From assembly GCA_002007465.1 (NCBI GenBank), contig LNAC01000003.1, forward strand, positions 10,205,515 through 10,269,514: DNA of 64,000 nt, written 5' to 3'. The notes beneath the pieces are model-generated. The model saw only the letters and a list, made by a program, of their open reading frames with translations. It ran no database searches and had not been told where the DNA came from. The stretch's first letter is position 1, and every line of letters starts with the position of its first letter. Made by a program: the position numbers and the translations under genes. Origin of the DNA: Ailurus styani (Eukaryota > Chordata > Mammalia > Carnivora > Ailuridae). Positions 11,862-23,145 of the stretch are shown here, in pieces.

Positions 11862-12129
11862 ATTTTTTTTAAAGATTTATTTATTTATTTTAGTATTTTT
11901 TTTTAAAGATTTATTTATTTATTTTAGAAGTGGAGGTGACAGAGAGAGAGAATCTCAAGCAGACTCCCCAGTGAGCACAGAGCCTGGTAGGGAGCTCAGC
12001 GTCAGGATCCTGAGATCATGACAGTGAGCACAGAGCCTTGGAGGGGGCTCAATGTCAGGATCCTGAGATCATGACCTGAGTATAAACCAATGGTCAGATG
12101 CTTAACCACCTGAGCTACCCAGGTGCCCT
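11862..12129 (-). mobile_element. can-SINE with internal duplications, antisense
   Basis: On the minus strand the head reads GGGCACCTGGGTAGCTCAGG and the tail reads CTAAAATAAATAAATAAATC. Two internal duplications make it longer than usual. The tail motif TTTAAAGATTTATTTATTTA occurs twice, at about 11868 and about 11902. A 53-base body segment (starting AGTGAGCACAGAGCCT and ending GATCATGAC) occurs as a direct tandem pair at 11970-12022 and 12023-12075 with a handful of differences. It lies inside a MIR. A faint duplication GGAAGAATT / GGAAACATT flanks it. Confidence 0.88.
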
Positions 12130-12290
12130 GGAAACATTCTTGATCTCTCTGAGCTCCAAGTTCTTCATCTGTAGAATGAAAATAATAATAGTACCCACTT
12201 CATAGAGGTTGCTGTGATGTTGCTATGAGTTAATATTTGTAAAACACTTAGAAAAATAGTATTTGAAAAAATAGGTGCTTAGATAAGTAT
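12130..12290 (+). repeat. MIR SINE relic, 3' half
   Basis: It continues the MIR from 11758-11861: 'TCTCTGAGCTCCAAGTTCTT', 'CATCTGTAGAATGAAAATAA', 'AGTACCCACTTCATAGAGG' and 'GTAAAACACTTAGAA' follow the canonical MIR order. The two halves together make one MIR interrupted by the SINE. Confidence 0.78.
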
Positions 12291-12299
12291 TTGTTCCTG

Positions 12300-12779
12300 T
12301 CACCAGTTTTATTCAAAGGGATTTTTAAAGTATAATCATGGTAAATCTACTTTATGCAATTTTTTAAAAGTCAAAATGTATATAAAGAAATCACTCCATC
12401 ATTTGGCAATGACACGAACTGAAAGGCCAAATGAAAATGTCAATTATGGTGAAATGCCGGTCTAATGATTAATCATACAAATATGCAGTTAATACCATCA
12501 TGGGCTGTGTCTTCCACACATGCTTTCTTTTTTCTGGTTCCATCCCTTCCCCTTGCTTCTTTATTATTCCATCCATTCCACTCCTCAAAAGGCAGCCTCA
12601 TTAGCCTCCTTTAGAGCCCACGCCAGCAATTGCCTTTATCCTCTGACCTTGCATGCATCGAGATGTTTGGGTGAGATTTCTCAATGGTCCTACCCACCGC
12701 CCCCCCCCCTTACTGTATCTATCCATTCTCAATAAGTCTAGGAGTCAGATAGCTTGGGAGTTGGATAGCTTGGCATGCA
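12300..12779. other. Unassigned DNA, pyrimidine-rich part
   Basis: The pyrimidine-rich stretch after 12520 may be a decayed L2 continuation of the element at 12780. A run of nine C lies at about 12701-12709. There is no gene. Confidence 0.4.
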
Positions 12780-12990
12780 AGATCCTTCATTTTCTGAGCC
12801 AAATCTATCTTTCCAATTTCATTCCCCATGGTTTCCTTAATGCCCTCTGGGCTCCATCCATTGACCACTAACAACTCCCAAAATGCCTCATTCTCTTTCA
12901 AACCTCTGACAACTTTTCCCGTGTTGTTCCTTTGCCTGGAATCTTTTCTTTTCATCTTGTCCACCTGTCAAGATATTACATATACTCCAT
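12780..12990 (+). repeat. L2 LINE relic, sense
   Basis: 'AATGCCTCATTCTCTTTCAA', 'GTTGTTCCTTTGCCTGGAAT' and 'CTTTTCTTTTCATCTTGTCC' follow the L2 3' coding region, which encodes a 'L-F-x-L-P-x-W-N-x-L-F' C-terminal zone. It is decayed, with no usable open frame. Confidence 0.6.
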
Positions 12991-13914
12991 TACTTGGCTT
13001 ACAATGCGGTTTCTATTCCCAAAGAGGGTGCTGGGAGGCTAAAGGTGTTCCAGGCACCTGTCCGTGAAGAAAATCCTACCACTGAAGCCCAGTCAGGTAC
13101 TGAGGTCCTGATACCCTCTGACAGGTTTCTCTGCTGCAGAGAGCCTGCTCCCGAATGGCCTCTACTGTGCTTTACTGCCATGTTCCACAGACCCCTGTCA
13201 CCTCACCTTCGGCTCAGTCCTCTGATACTGTTTGCTCTCTTCACTGAGAAACTAGTGAAGCATCAATCCATGTACTGTCCAAAATCCTTCAGGCAAAAAA
13301 TAGACTTACAACTTTTTCTACCATGATCCTCTCCATTTGCAGCTGAGTAATAAAAATTCAGGCTTAACTACTTTTCCAATATGTGTATTGATTAGAGCAT
13401 TTTTATGCATGCATTTGAGGGCATTAAGGGATCCAAATTATTAAGGAAACATTGCAGAAACATCTAACTTGAAGGTACGTAAGAAAAGAAGAAATATCTC
13501 ACCAATGTGCTTGGTTTTATTTTTGTCTGCTACGGCCTTGGTGCTCTGGATGCATTTTTTAGTTTTAATGAGTCTCATTGGTTCTAATTAGAGTAACCTT
13601 GGTGGAAATAGATATTATTACTCTGCAAATCATGGCTAAATTGCTGTTAAATAATTTGCATTCTGTTACATGGTTTATGTCCTAGTATAGAGAAAAGCAT
13701 TTAGGTCCAAGTCTCTAACTATTTACTAATGTACACCAGCAATTTTAGCCTCATATAAGGATTTATAGCTCTCTAACACATTTTGTCTAAACTATGCTCT
13801 AACGTATCTTTCCATGTAGTTAGATAGGACATGTTCTGCCGCCTCAAACAGGATTTTGTTTGTACCTTGAGAATATAGATTTTTGTAAAATCTTTATAAG
13901 CACTAGTTACGATT
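12991..13914. other. Unassigned DNA; slightly GC-richer start
   Basis: The part at 12991-13330 is richer in GC and keeps several CpG dinucleotides. A frame of 110 codons crosses it, but nothing in the translation is recognisable and frames are open on both strands. From 13500 it is AT-rich single-copy-looking sequence. Confidence 0.45.
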
Positions 13915-14100
13915 TGAATTGAGTACTTATTAGGTGTCAACTGCTTTAAAATGTAGTGCTTGATTTAATTATCTCCACCCTACAAAGTAGGCATTGTTAT
14001 CCCCATTTTAGGGAAGGGGAAGTGAAGCAAAGGGCAGTTAAGGATACTTTTAAGGTCATCCAGGAGGGCTGGATAATTCTGAAATTCTTGTTCTGTCCAT
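13915..14100 (-). repeat. MIR SINE relic, antisense
   Basis: 'GAGTACTTATTAGGTGTCAA', 'TTATCCCCATTTTAGGGAAG' and 'AAGGTCATCCAGGAGG' are the reverse complement of the MIR core in the right order. Confidence 0.78.
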
Positions 14101-14159
14101 GATGATGTGTCCTCTTACCTCTTGATTTCTAATGACTGCATTTATTATAATTAATATAG

Positions 14160-14300
14160 TTTATCATTTAGCAATTATCTATTGAGCACCTGCATACCCA
14201 GGACTGTATAATGGGCTGTTGATTATACAAAAAATCATAAAACAAGCTTTCTCCACTAAAGAAAAAAGTGATTATATTCTTACCCAGAAAGACTACAGAC
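14160..14300 (-). repeat. L2 LINE 3' end fragment, antisense
   Basis: 'TATCTATTGAGCACCTGCAT' followed by 'CAGGACTGTATAATGGGCTG' resembles the reverse complement of the L2 terminus (TTTATTGAGC, then CCAGGCACTGT). Confidence 0.55.
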
Positions 14301-15214
14301 ATAGTTTAATAAGAAAGGGTTGCTAATTTATTTATTTCAATCATTACATGAAACTATTTTATAAGTATGGATTGTACATGTTATATAACCTGTAATAAGC
14401 AGTTAAATGTAGGGATGGCTTACATTCAACCTACATTTATTAGTTGAGTCTTACGACCAAGAACAGAACCTTGTGAGTGGTGCTTGTTTTTTCAACTCAA
14501 TGCCTTACATGGCCAAGTTGTATGGGTGATCTGATTGGTGATGTGAAGTCACATGATTCTAGTCTAGCCTCCAAGGTGCCTATGGAACCAGGTTTTCTGT
14601 CTTCTATCTTGATTAATAAACTTAGAAGTCTCCCAGCCATAGAAAGGGTATTTTAAAAATGCTGACTACCCAGAAACATTGCAAATGTCCATGAGAATGC
14701 CTTTGTAGAAAATTGTAGTGTCTAAGGAGTAAATGTTAAGGAATAAACAGTTAAGGAATAAACTGACACTTATTTGCTAGTCCAGCCAGTTAGATAAATA
14801 GTAAGTAGCAGAAAGTGGAATATTTTTCAACTTTACCAATGCGATACTAAATCATTTCTAATGCTATAACCTCTAATCACAAATTTGTATTTATTTTCCC
14901 CATCACAATCAATTTAATGAAGTTGCCTTAATCCATCTCTTAATATCATCTCTGTTTTAGTAAAATTACTTAAATTCACCTATTAATTTTTGAAATCCTT
15001 ACTTGTCCACATGATAGCATAATATCTGGTTGAAAAACATTAATCTTAATAAAACTCCTCATTATGTAATGGAGTTTGATTTTTATTAAAAGAAACAATA
15101 AAGCATTTAAAACAGCCTGTGTGTAGAAACCCGTTAAGATATTTTATTCTCTTTTTCTATACGGCCTTTTTTGAAATCTGTATTGTGAAATATACATCTA
15201 AAGAGTATACAAAA
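14301..15214. other. Unassigned AT-rich DNA
   Basis: No gene or dispersed repeat recognised. It contains a 15-base tandem duplication listed separately. Confidence 0.5.
14735..14764. repeat. 15-base tandem duplication
   Basis: GTTAAGGAATAAAC occurs back to back with period 15 (14735-14749 and 14750-14764), differing only at the last base of the unit. This is a short local duplication. Confidence 0.9.
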
Positions 15215-16480
15215 TGTACTCATTCAGTAACTTGTTAAGGTGTGATGTGAGGTTCTTTTCTAAGTACCTGATTTACTCCAGTAAACACATCCAGAAACCC
15301 CTCTTCTCATGGAGCATTCATGGACTGTGGGAAACAAGAAATAAGCAAACATCAAGAAAACACCTTGAGTCAGGTGATATTAAGTACAGTGGAGAAGAAT
15401 TAGTGTAAAGAAAACATTAAAAAATGCAGTGAAAGGGAGACATGTTAGGTAGACCATTTAGGAAAGGCCTCCCTGATGAAGTGATTTGAGCAGAAGCTGA
15501 AAGAAGTAAGGGAGGGAGTTGTGTGGGTATCAGAGGAAAAGGCCTTCCTGGCAGAGAATACGCTCTGAGATATCAAAACACTTGACGTGTTTGAGAAGCA
15601 GAGGGAAGTCAATATGACTGGAAAAGAGTAACAAAGTGGCATATTAGCAGGGACTATGCTGTTGTAAGGAAGGGGATGGGATAAAATAAAGAAATTTGTA
15701 AGGCTGTATAAAGATGGCTTTTACTCAGAGTGAGATAGGGAGCCATCAGAGGGGTTTGAGCAGAGGAAAAAATATGATTCTTTTGGAAGGATCCGTCTGC
15801 CTTTTATATTTTGAAAAGATTGAGGGTGAAGAGCAAAGGTCAAGGCAGGCAATTGATCCAGTGAAATGATCCAGGTGAAAGATGGATTATTGCAATAATT
15901 CAGTAGGGTAGGAGTGGGGATAGTGAGAAGTACTTTCAATCAGCATGTATTTTCAAGATAAAGTCAGCGTAGCTTGAGGATAGGTCAGGGAACAAAAGAA
16001 AGACTTTAAGAATGGGATAATTCCAGGGTTTCTGTTCTGAGCAATGGAAGATTGGAGTTATCATTTACCAAAATGGAGAACATTGTCCTGAGAGTACTTT
16101 TAAGGGAGGAAGTCAGTACTGTATGTGTTGTTTGGTATACTTACTAGATAGATGTCTAGTGAAGATATGAGCAGAAAGTTGGGTATAAAAATCTGCTGTT
16201 CTGGGGAGAGACCTGGGCTAGAGATACAGACTGACGAGGGTACAGAATAATGAGCATATCTAGCAGCTGAGCCTGGATGAGAGCACCTAGTGAGTGAGAG
16301 CAGTGCATGAAGTCTGAGAGAGGAGTTTGGATTAAGATAATGACCTGTGGTCAATGAAGGAGACTGCCAGAAAGGAATCCAAAACATATCAAGAAACCCA
16401 AGAGAGAGAAGGTATTTCATGGGGGTAGTGATCAAACATGTCCAAAGCTGCTGCTAGGTCAAATGGCATGAATACAACAA
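15215..16480 (-). repeat. Long L2 LINE relic, antisense
   Basis: On the plus strand it begins like the inverted L2 terminus ('CTCATTCAGTAACTTGTTAA', 'CTTCTCATGGAGCATTCATG'). It continues with 'GGCCTCCCTGATGAAG', 'GGCCTTCCTGGCAGAGAATA', 'GGGAGCCATCAGAGGGGTTT', 'GATCCAGGTGAAAGATGG', 'CCTGGGCTAGAGATACAGAC' and 'CTGCTGCTAGGTCAAATGGC', all collinear with the L2 reverse-transcriptase C-terminal region and 3' part read backwards. Minus-strand frames in the region (for example 15445-15642, 15721-15939 and 16100-16435) are remnants of that coding sequence with stops and frameshifts. It is about 1.27 kb, one of the longest L2 pieces here. The clade call rests on the order of motifs, not on a search. 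Confidence 0.62.
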
Positions 16481-16503
16481 ATACATAGCATGTCGAGTTT
16501 AAA

Positions 16504-16552
<49 letters not shown>
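16504..16552. repeat. (TAG)n microsatellite
   Basis: About 16 perfect AGT/TAG units, followed by imperfect AAT/ATT units to about 16575. Read on the minus strand it produces a spurious poly-tyrosine open frame. Confidence 0.97.
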
Positions 16553-16553
<1 letters not shown>

Positions 16554-16649
16554 ATAGTAAGTATTATTATTACCCTTCTTATCCCTAACAATAATAAAAA
16601 CCAATACATCTACCCATCACCCTGCTTAGGAAATAGTTCATTTTCTTTC

Positions 16650-16859
16650 TTTCTTTTTTTTTAAAAGATTTTATTTTTATTTATTTGACACAGAGAGAGA
16701 GATTACAAGTAGGCAGAGAGGCAGGCAGAGAGACAGGGAGAGGAGGAAGCAGGCTCCCTGCCGAGCAGAGAGCCCGATGTGGGCCTCGATCCCAGGACGC
16801 TGAGATCATGACCTGAGCCGAAAGCAGAGGCTTTAACCCACTGAGCCACCCAGGCGCCT
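16650..16859 (-). mobile_element. can-SINE (young, mustelid-type), antisense
   Basis: On the minus strand the head GGCGCCTGGGTGGCTCAGTG, GGGTTAAAGCCTCTGC and the AAATAAAAATAAAATC tail are intact. A perfect 21-base target-site duplication, beginning GGAAATAGTTCATTTT, lies at 16629-16649 and 16860-16880. This is a recent insertion. Confidence 0.96.
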
Positions 16860-16880
16860 GGAAATAGTTCATTTTCTTTC

Positions 16881-19592
16881 ATAATTTATTTTCATTTAGA
16901 CTCTTAGGGGACAATTTAATATGTTTCTACTTTAAGAAGCTGAAAGGTCTTAAATAACTTCTAAAAATAGTTTGTGCATTTCCTGAAACTTCCCCATTTT
17001 ATTAGTGTAAAGGGTTCTTATTTTTTCCAACTTTAAAATGCATACATAAGCACAATTTGTTGTGTCTTCCTTCATAACTCAGTTTCCACTCCTCTTTTGA
17101 ATTAACTGACTCACTTATGGGTTTCATTTGAGTCCTTCTACACGGTAACCTACCCCTCTACATTGGATGTCAGTCACTGAAGTATAAAATCTTCACTTGA
17201 GCTTTGTAGTTCACCTCAAAGAGCAAATCTAAATGGATTGTGTCTAACAGTTCCAGAGAGAGCAAGAGCATCCCACATATTCACTATGTAAGGGATAAAG
17301 ATAACTGCTTAGCCATGCCCCCAGATAGGCATATTATTCATTTATGAAAGCAACTGGCTTTAGCATGCAGATGTCAGCTGCTAAGAAATTTCTCACATCA
17401 ACTGTCATTTCCAGCAGTTCAAATTTATAAGATGAAACAACTCTCTAATCCTTTAAACTGTTAATACATAGCTAAGAATCCTTGTGCATAACTAGTAAAA
17501 TTTACATTTTCTAAGCTTCAATTTCCTTGAAGGATTGTTTTATTTGGTTTTTCAAAAATTGATAAGAAAAATGTTAAGGTATAGTAAACACTGAAGGACT
17601 ATATTTGGAAGGGAAGAGGTCTGTAATAGGGGTTCAAAGTATAAATGAAGTACATCTCAGGGGAGGCTTACTTGTTTGCCTGTATTAATTATTTCTGCAG
17701 TAAATGGTGTCTCTGAACATGAAATTAATCCTTGTGTGGTTTAAGGGGTATTTTTCCTTGTTTAATATTCTTTTCCAATGTGTGTGAATTTTGGCTGTAA
17801 TCCTAAAACAAAGTCTAGAAACATAAATGGATACCAAAAAGTGGCAGGAATGATTGATGACTATAAATTAGTAAGTTTGAATATATTATGACAGTGGTAG
17901 TTTTAAATCCTTTGGGACAGAAAAGGGGGTACTATATATCATGTGAGTTAATATAAGTTATAATGCGTATGGCTTTAGAACTCAACCCAAAATGATTTCT
18001 AAACCTTAAATGAGTCCAAACAGAATGAGCAGGCAATCCTACTTGATACATAATCCTTTTATTCACTGGGGATATAGCTTTTATGCTTTTTCAGTTCCCA
18101 GCTAGTCCTTGTCAACTGCTAAGAAGAAAACATTCATTTTTCCAATTCAATTTTAAAGAAACAAATCAGACCTTAACAATTATGTCATTTCATGCCGCTT
18201 TGAAAAGAAAACATATTTTCGGACTGATCTAAAAAGTTGTTGAATCTACTTTGGTCTGAGAGTTTTTCTTTTTAAGCAGTTATGAAAATCCAGTCAAAGG
18301 TTACTGTTTTCTGCCACATGGAATGTTTCTATTTTATTTGCTCACATCTAGAAAGATCTGATATTTCAGTCCCTTTTGTTGTTGTTTCCCTTTTAGTTTT
18401 CCAACTTATAATTGACAGGATTCCAACTATAAGTAAAAAGCAGGTTAATGAATATTTTAGGAGTTTTTAAAATACATTTAATTACAAATCCCAACAAATT
18501 AATATGAGTTATTTCAGTGGGAGAAACCTTCTTTCTAGAACTTGTATACTGGTACTCATTATTCCAAATATGTTGAGTATTGCAAAGTTGACATAATGTA
18601 GGGTGACTTGTGCAGAATTGGTTATGTTATTGAATCTCTCGCTTGAAGTCCCTTGAAGCCAACATCATACATTTGACAAAGAGCTAGAACTAAGTACAAC
18701 TAACTAGTTCCTAGTAATTGGCATGCTCAGCTATGTCTTATGATGTAGATGGTTCCAAAAAATCATGTCAGTGAAGGAGGAGTTGAGGTTATGCTTATCC
18801 AAAATTCACATTGTCCTTCTCCAGAGGTACTCAAATATAGTAACAATTTTGTTTATTACGCACAGCTGATGTTTCTTCAGTCTTTAGTAAACTGTGAATA
18901 GATACATCTTCACAGAATATGTTAGCAGCAAACTTGATTAATAATATAATCCAAGTAGAAATACCACGCTTGCTCTCTATGCAAATACACCTTCAAGAGA
19001 GTTACCAGTGCCCCCTTCCAAATGGTTAACCAGCCTTATCTGGAAATTCTGGAAGTTGACATTGCCATGATGAATTGCATCATGCACCTTTATTCTGCGT
19101 TTCCGTATCTTTTCCCATCTTTTGACAGATCCAATCAGGTGGCGCCAACTCCCTGAGCAGTTTTTTCTGCTACTGCCTCCTTCTCTAACTGACTTTTTTT
19201 GTATCCTTCACTTTCCCTGGCACCGTGGAGAGACTTGAACTCAAACTACCTGAGTGGTAAATGGAGAAATGACCAAAGATTAAAAAGTTTGAGGTACTGG
19301 TTAAAAATGACTTCTTCATATATAAGATAGATTTTAAACAATAAATATACTTTAAAAAACCCACAAATAATATGAATTCAGGCAGAATATCTGTGGTTTA
19401 ATCTATGTCTCTACTATAGATTCCTTAAACCATACTTATCCCAAAGTTTTATTCTAAAATTAAATTTAGTGACTCCTTATTACATCAAGAGGTAGAGAGG
19501 AGGGACAAATAGGAAACATAAGTCTAGAATACCTTTCTCTTAGATATCTAAATTCAATACTGAGTTTAAATTCAGAAAGTACAGTCTAGAGA

Positions 19593-19593
<1 letters not shown>
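16881..19593. other. Unassigned AT-rich DNA
   Basis: About 2.7 kb with no recognised repeat, exon or long open frame. It is the longest apparently repeat-free run in the first half of the window. Confidence 0.5.

Positions 19594-19628
<35 letters not shown>
19594..19628. repeat. (GT)n microsatellite
   Basis: A perfect run of about 17 GT units. Likely polymorphic. Confidence 0.97.
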
Positions 19629-19633
<5 letters not shown>

Positions 19634-20397
19634 TAACTGGATCTTCCAGCAGTTAGTGGTTTCTCTTCTGACTTTAACATCTAATTTTTCTTTTTATTTC
19701 CAGAGTTGCTGAAAAATAAGACAAAATAATAAATATAATTTTAAAAATGTATGCCATAATACATCTCATTGCTAATAATAGATTTCATTATTCTTCAGGG
19801 AAATGATACATCTAATTTCAGTTCTATTCAATGGAAAATATTAACGATGGGATGAGTATCTTTCAGAACCCAAATAGACAACAATAATTTATATAAAGGA
19901 TCAGCTTAGAAAAGAAAACAAACCACAAATTTTAGGGGGGTGGGAATTTGCTATGCTTTTTTAGTGTTACAATGTACAAACCTCTGGTAAATAGTCTTTT
20001 GCTTGGACAATAGTGACAGGGTTACCATTTTCCAGCTTATAGGAGAAAAGAGCAAGTATTTTAAATCCCAAGAGCATAGGGAACAACAGAGCTTCAGTGT
20101 CTGAGATGGATCCAAAGGTATGTTATCCAAGGTCTGAATGTGAGTTCTAGAGGAGCTGAAAATAAGCCTCTATTGTAAACATACGACAAGATAATAAATC
20201 TGGATCCCTCTGAAATCAGGGGGAGGTTGGAAAAAAGTTTGTGGGGAAAAAACAAAAAAGGAAACCAGTTAAGTGCATAGATCTGGAGCATGGTCAGCAT
20301 GTCAGAAGTCTTTTCTTCTTTGCTGCCAGCTACAAGGCATTGGGAAAAAAAACAAATCACACACAATTTTCGCTAAACCTGGTTTCTCAGTTGGTGC
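19629..20397. other. Unassigned DNA
   Basis: No gene or recognised repeat. A run of G at 19935-19942 is low complexity. Confidence 0.5.
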
Positions 20398-20752
20398 TAT
20401 GGACTGAATGTTTGTGTTCCCCTAAAATTCATGTTAAAACCTATGCCCAGTAGGATGGTATTAGGAGGTGGGGCCTTTGGGAGTTGCTTAGGTCATGAGG
20501 ATAGAACCTTCATGAGTGGGGTTAGTGTTTTTATAAAAGAGGCGCCAAAGAGCACCCTGGCTCCTTCTGACACATGATGTTATAGCAAAAAGATGGTCAT
20601 CTAGGAGATGACTTTCACCAGCCCTCTGCATCTGCAAACTCCATGATCTTGGACTTCCCAGCCTCGAGGACTGTGAGAAACAAGTGTTTCTTGTTTATAA
20701 GCCACCCAGTTTATGCTATTGTTGTTCCAACAGCCTTAATGGGTAAAAGAGT
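20398..20752 (-). mobile_element. MaLR-type LTR relic (MLT1/MST class), antisense
   Basis: 'GCTATGGACTGAATGTTTGT', 'TTAGGAGGTGGGGCCTTTGG', 'TAGGTCATGAGGATAGAACC', 'TTGGACTTCCCAGCCTCGAG' and 'TTATAAGCCACCCAGTTTAT' are in order. They are the reverse complement of the pattern seen at 57654-58022 in this window, so both are one LTR family in opposite orientations. It is an ancient solo LTR with no coding sequence. Confidence 0.75.
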
Positions 20753-21164
20753 TGGAAAGTAATCCCCAACTTCCTAGTCCACCCCAGGGGAGCAAAATTA
20801 CTGGCAGGTTGTGAGTCATGGGTTCTTTTTTCTACGTGTGTATATGTGCTTCCGAGAAGATTAACATCTGTTAGGGTTGAGAAATAATATGAGCCACTTA
20901 GTCAACCAGGACAGAAACATTTTTCACCCTCTCTGCACTACAAAAAGATGTCAACTAAAATAACAAGTGATTGAGCAAATACCAAGCTATATCGTCAACA
21001 GACATGGTTTAGCAAATTAATTAATAAAACAATCTCTTCATACATTAGTTAGTTCATTTATTTGGCACACTTTTACTGGGCCCATTTCTGTGAGATGCTA
21101 ACATGCGTCCTTTCTCTGGCCTAAAAATTAAAATCATTAGGCAGGCTTAGCCAAGAAGCATAAA
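20753..21164. other. Unassigned DNA
   Basis: A faint L2-like trace at about 21050-21120 ('TTCATTTATTTGGCACACTT') is too weak to call. Nothing else was seen. Confidence 0.4.
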
Positions 21165-21310
21165 GCAGGACTGGAAGCTCTAAACAAGGATTGTCACTAA
21201 CTTGTGGCGTGACGTTGGAAAAGTCACTTAACCTCAGTGAAATCCTATAATGTCCTTATCTGTAAATAAGACTATCAAAAAGTCCTGGTGGAGCACTTGG
21301 CAAATAGACG
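21165..21310 (+). repeat. MIR SINE relic, sense
   Basis: 'CTAACTTGTGGCGTGACGTT', 'AAAAGTCACTTAACCTCAGT' and 'ATGTCCTTATCTGTAAATAA' match the MIR core (gland: TGTGTGACCTTGGGCAAGTC, then ACTTAACCTC, then TTCCTCATCTGTAAAATG). Confidence 0.75.
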
Positions 21311-21730
21311 TTGGGAAGGAAATGACAGATTCCGTGCCTTTGTCACTGCTCAGCTGTCACATAGGGTGCTTGCTTTTGAGCATTAGCTTGTTCAGGTCCA
21401 TCCGGGAAGTGTCTCAGGCTTTACCTGTTAATTCATTTCTCTGGCATTTGGGGATACCTGAGCTTAGTGAAGAGTCCCTAAAATGATTGCATCACTGAGA
21501 TAAGCTAGAGCAGAAACCTTACCAAATGCCATAGAATTGAGGGAATAAAATTTGAAAAATAAGAGCCCATCTTAAAAATGAATGAACATTAGCAGCTGGA
21601 AAATATATATCAAGTAGAGGCATATTGTCACCTGAAGAGTATCGCTATGTATGGAATTCAGATCACTTAGAGACCATTTTAACTTATATAGTACACTAAT
21701 TAGAAATATAATCACAGAAGTTGATCTTTT
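21311..21730. other. Unassigned DNA
   Basis: No gene or repeat recognised. Confidence 0.5.
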
Positions 21731-21745
21731 CCTGTAACAGATTTC

Positions 21746-21946
21746 TTTTTTTTTTTTTTAAAGATTTTTATTTATTTATTTCACAGAGGGAGAGAGATCA
21801 CAAGGAGGCAGAGAGGCAGGCAGAGAGAGAGGGGGAAGCAGGCTCCCCGCTGAGCAGGGAGCCCGATGCGGGCCTCGATCCCAGGACCCCGAGATCATGA
21901 CCTGAGCCGAAAGCAGAGGCTTTAACCCACTGAGCCACCCAGGCGC
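21746..21946 (-). mobile_element. can-SINE (young, mustelid-type), antisense
   Basis: Minus-strand head GGGCGCCTGGGTGGCTCAGT, near-consensus body and AAATAAATAAAAATCTTT tail. A perfect 15-base target-site duplication, CCTGTAACAGATTTC, lies at 21731-21745 and 21947-21961. Confidence 0.96.
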
Positions 21947-21961
21947 CCTGTAACAGATTTC

Positions 21962-22914
21962 AAAAACATGCATGTAATATGTACTAAAGATGTATCCAAT
22001 GAAGACATATGCATGTGGCTGTCTAATTTTTTGTAGGTGAAAAATATCTGACATTTGAATGATCCATCTCTTCATCTATTATGCTAAATTGCTATAAGAG
22101 CCATTGCTGTCATGATAACAATGCAATGAAAAATGTGTTAATCAAATCTCTAGTAGAATAGGTTGTGGAAAATACATTTTTTATTCCGTTTGCTGAAAGA
22201 ACAAAGAGAAATGCATTACAGCATTGCGCCTTTCAGACAAATATTACTTGCTTAGCCCACAGGGCACCATGTCAAAATGTGTTTACAGGACTATTGTAAT
22301 TTTAATTAAACTCACACTTTTCAAGGTACAGATTGTAATCGAGATAGAGTTTGAGATGAGTAAGAACAAAATATTTTCAATGCGTTAATACCAGTTATTG
22401 TTTTTAATACATCATATCAAAATGCAAAAAAGAAAGATGATTTATAGAATAGGTTGTAAGAGACATAGCAATAAGAACCAATATTTTCTTATTTACCACC
22501 CAGCCTCTGCACATGAAATCAAGTACTTCAGAGTCCAAAACTGGTAGTTTCAGATGGTCCTTGGGTGGTGGTATTTTTATGACTCTATTGTGACTTAGGG
22601 CCAAAAGAGTCACTTTTGGTTGGGGGTAAAAAATGGAAGGCAAATACAATGGCCATTGGAAAGGTCTGACCCACTTTCTCCTCATTCACAGAAAGGAGAA
22701 AAGGCAACAGCCAGGGTAAAGAGGGCAAAATTAGATGAGAAAGGTGAGTCTTCTTAAAGAGATTTGAAGGATTCCCTTGTGGGGACCACGAACCAAACAG
22801 ACTAATTTTGACACGGGAACATGGTCTGAATGGATCGACTGTACCCCCAGAAATGTTTTCCCAAGCCCCTTCTCTCTCACCTCCTGTGAAACGTAAGTAA
22901 AGCCAACAGTTTAG
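21962..22914. other. Unassigned DNA, single-copy-looking
   Basis: No gene or recognised repeat. The part at 22190-22350 contains homeodomain-type TAAT-core stretches in non-repetitive sequence, but this is weak evidence of function. Confidence 0.45.
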
Positions 22915-23145
22915 GCCAGGTCATGCCCAGAGCGCTTTACATGGACTTGTTTGTTTAATCTGCATAATAACTTTATGAATGGATATAATGATGGCCCCCA
23001 CTTTAGCCATGAGGAAGAACACAGGGAATGGCTCAGAAATTTGACCAAAGGACAACTAGCTAGTAAGTAGCAGAGCTGGGATTTGTGCTGTCTGGGCCTA
23101 CAACTTTCCCTCTTCTGCACTATGCTGCCTTGACCCTTAACAAGC
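22915..23145 (-). repeat. MIR SINE relic, antisense
   Basis: 'AGCGCTTTACATGGACTTG', 'CATGAGGAAGAACACAGGGA', 'AGTAAGTAGCAGAGCTGGGA' and 'TTCTGCACTATGCTGCCTT' follow the inverted MIR core in order. This is one of the better preserved MIR copies here. Confidence 0.85.

Noticed and set aside
12994..13326. 110-codon frame in a GC-richer region
   Set aside because: No recognisable product, frames open on both strands, and it begins at the edge of an L2 relic.
16389..16604. Minus-strand frame with a long tyrosine run
   Set aside because: It is simply the translation of the (TAG)n microsatellite and its flanks.
19120..19250. TGGCGCCAACTCCC-like sequence considered as a retroviral primer-binding site
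   Set aside because: There are no flanking LTRs and no retroviral coding remnants nearby, so the match is most likely chance.
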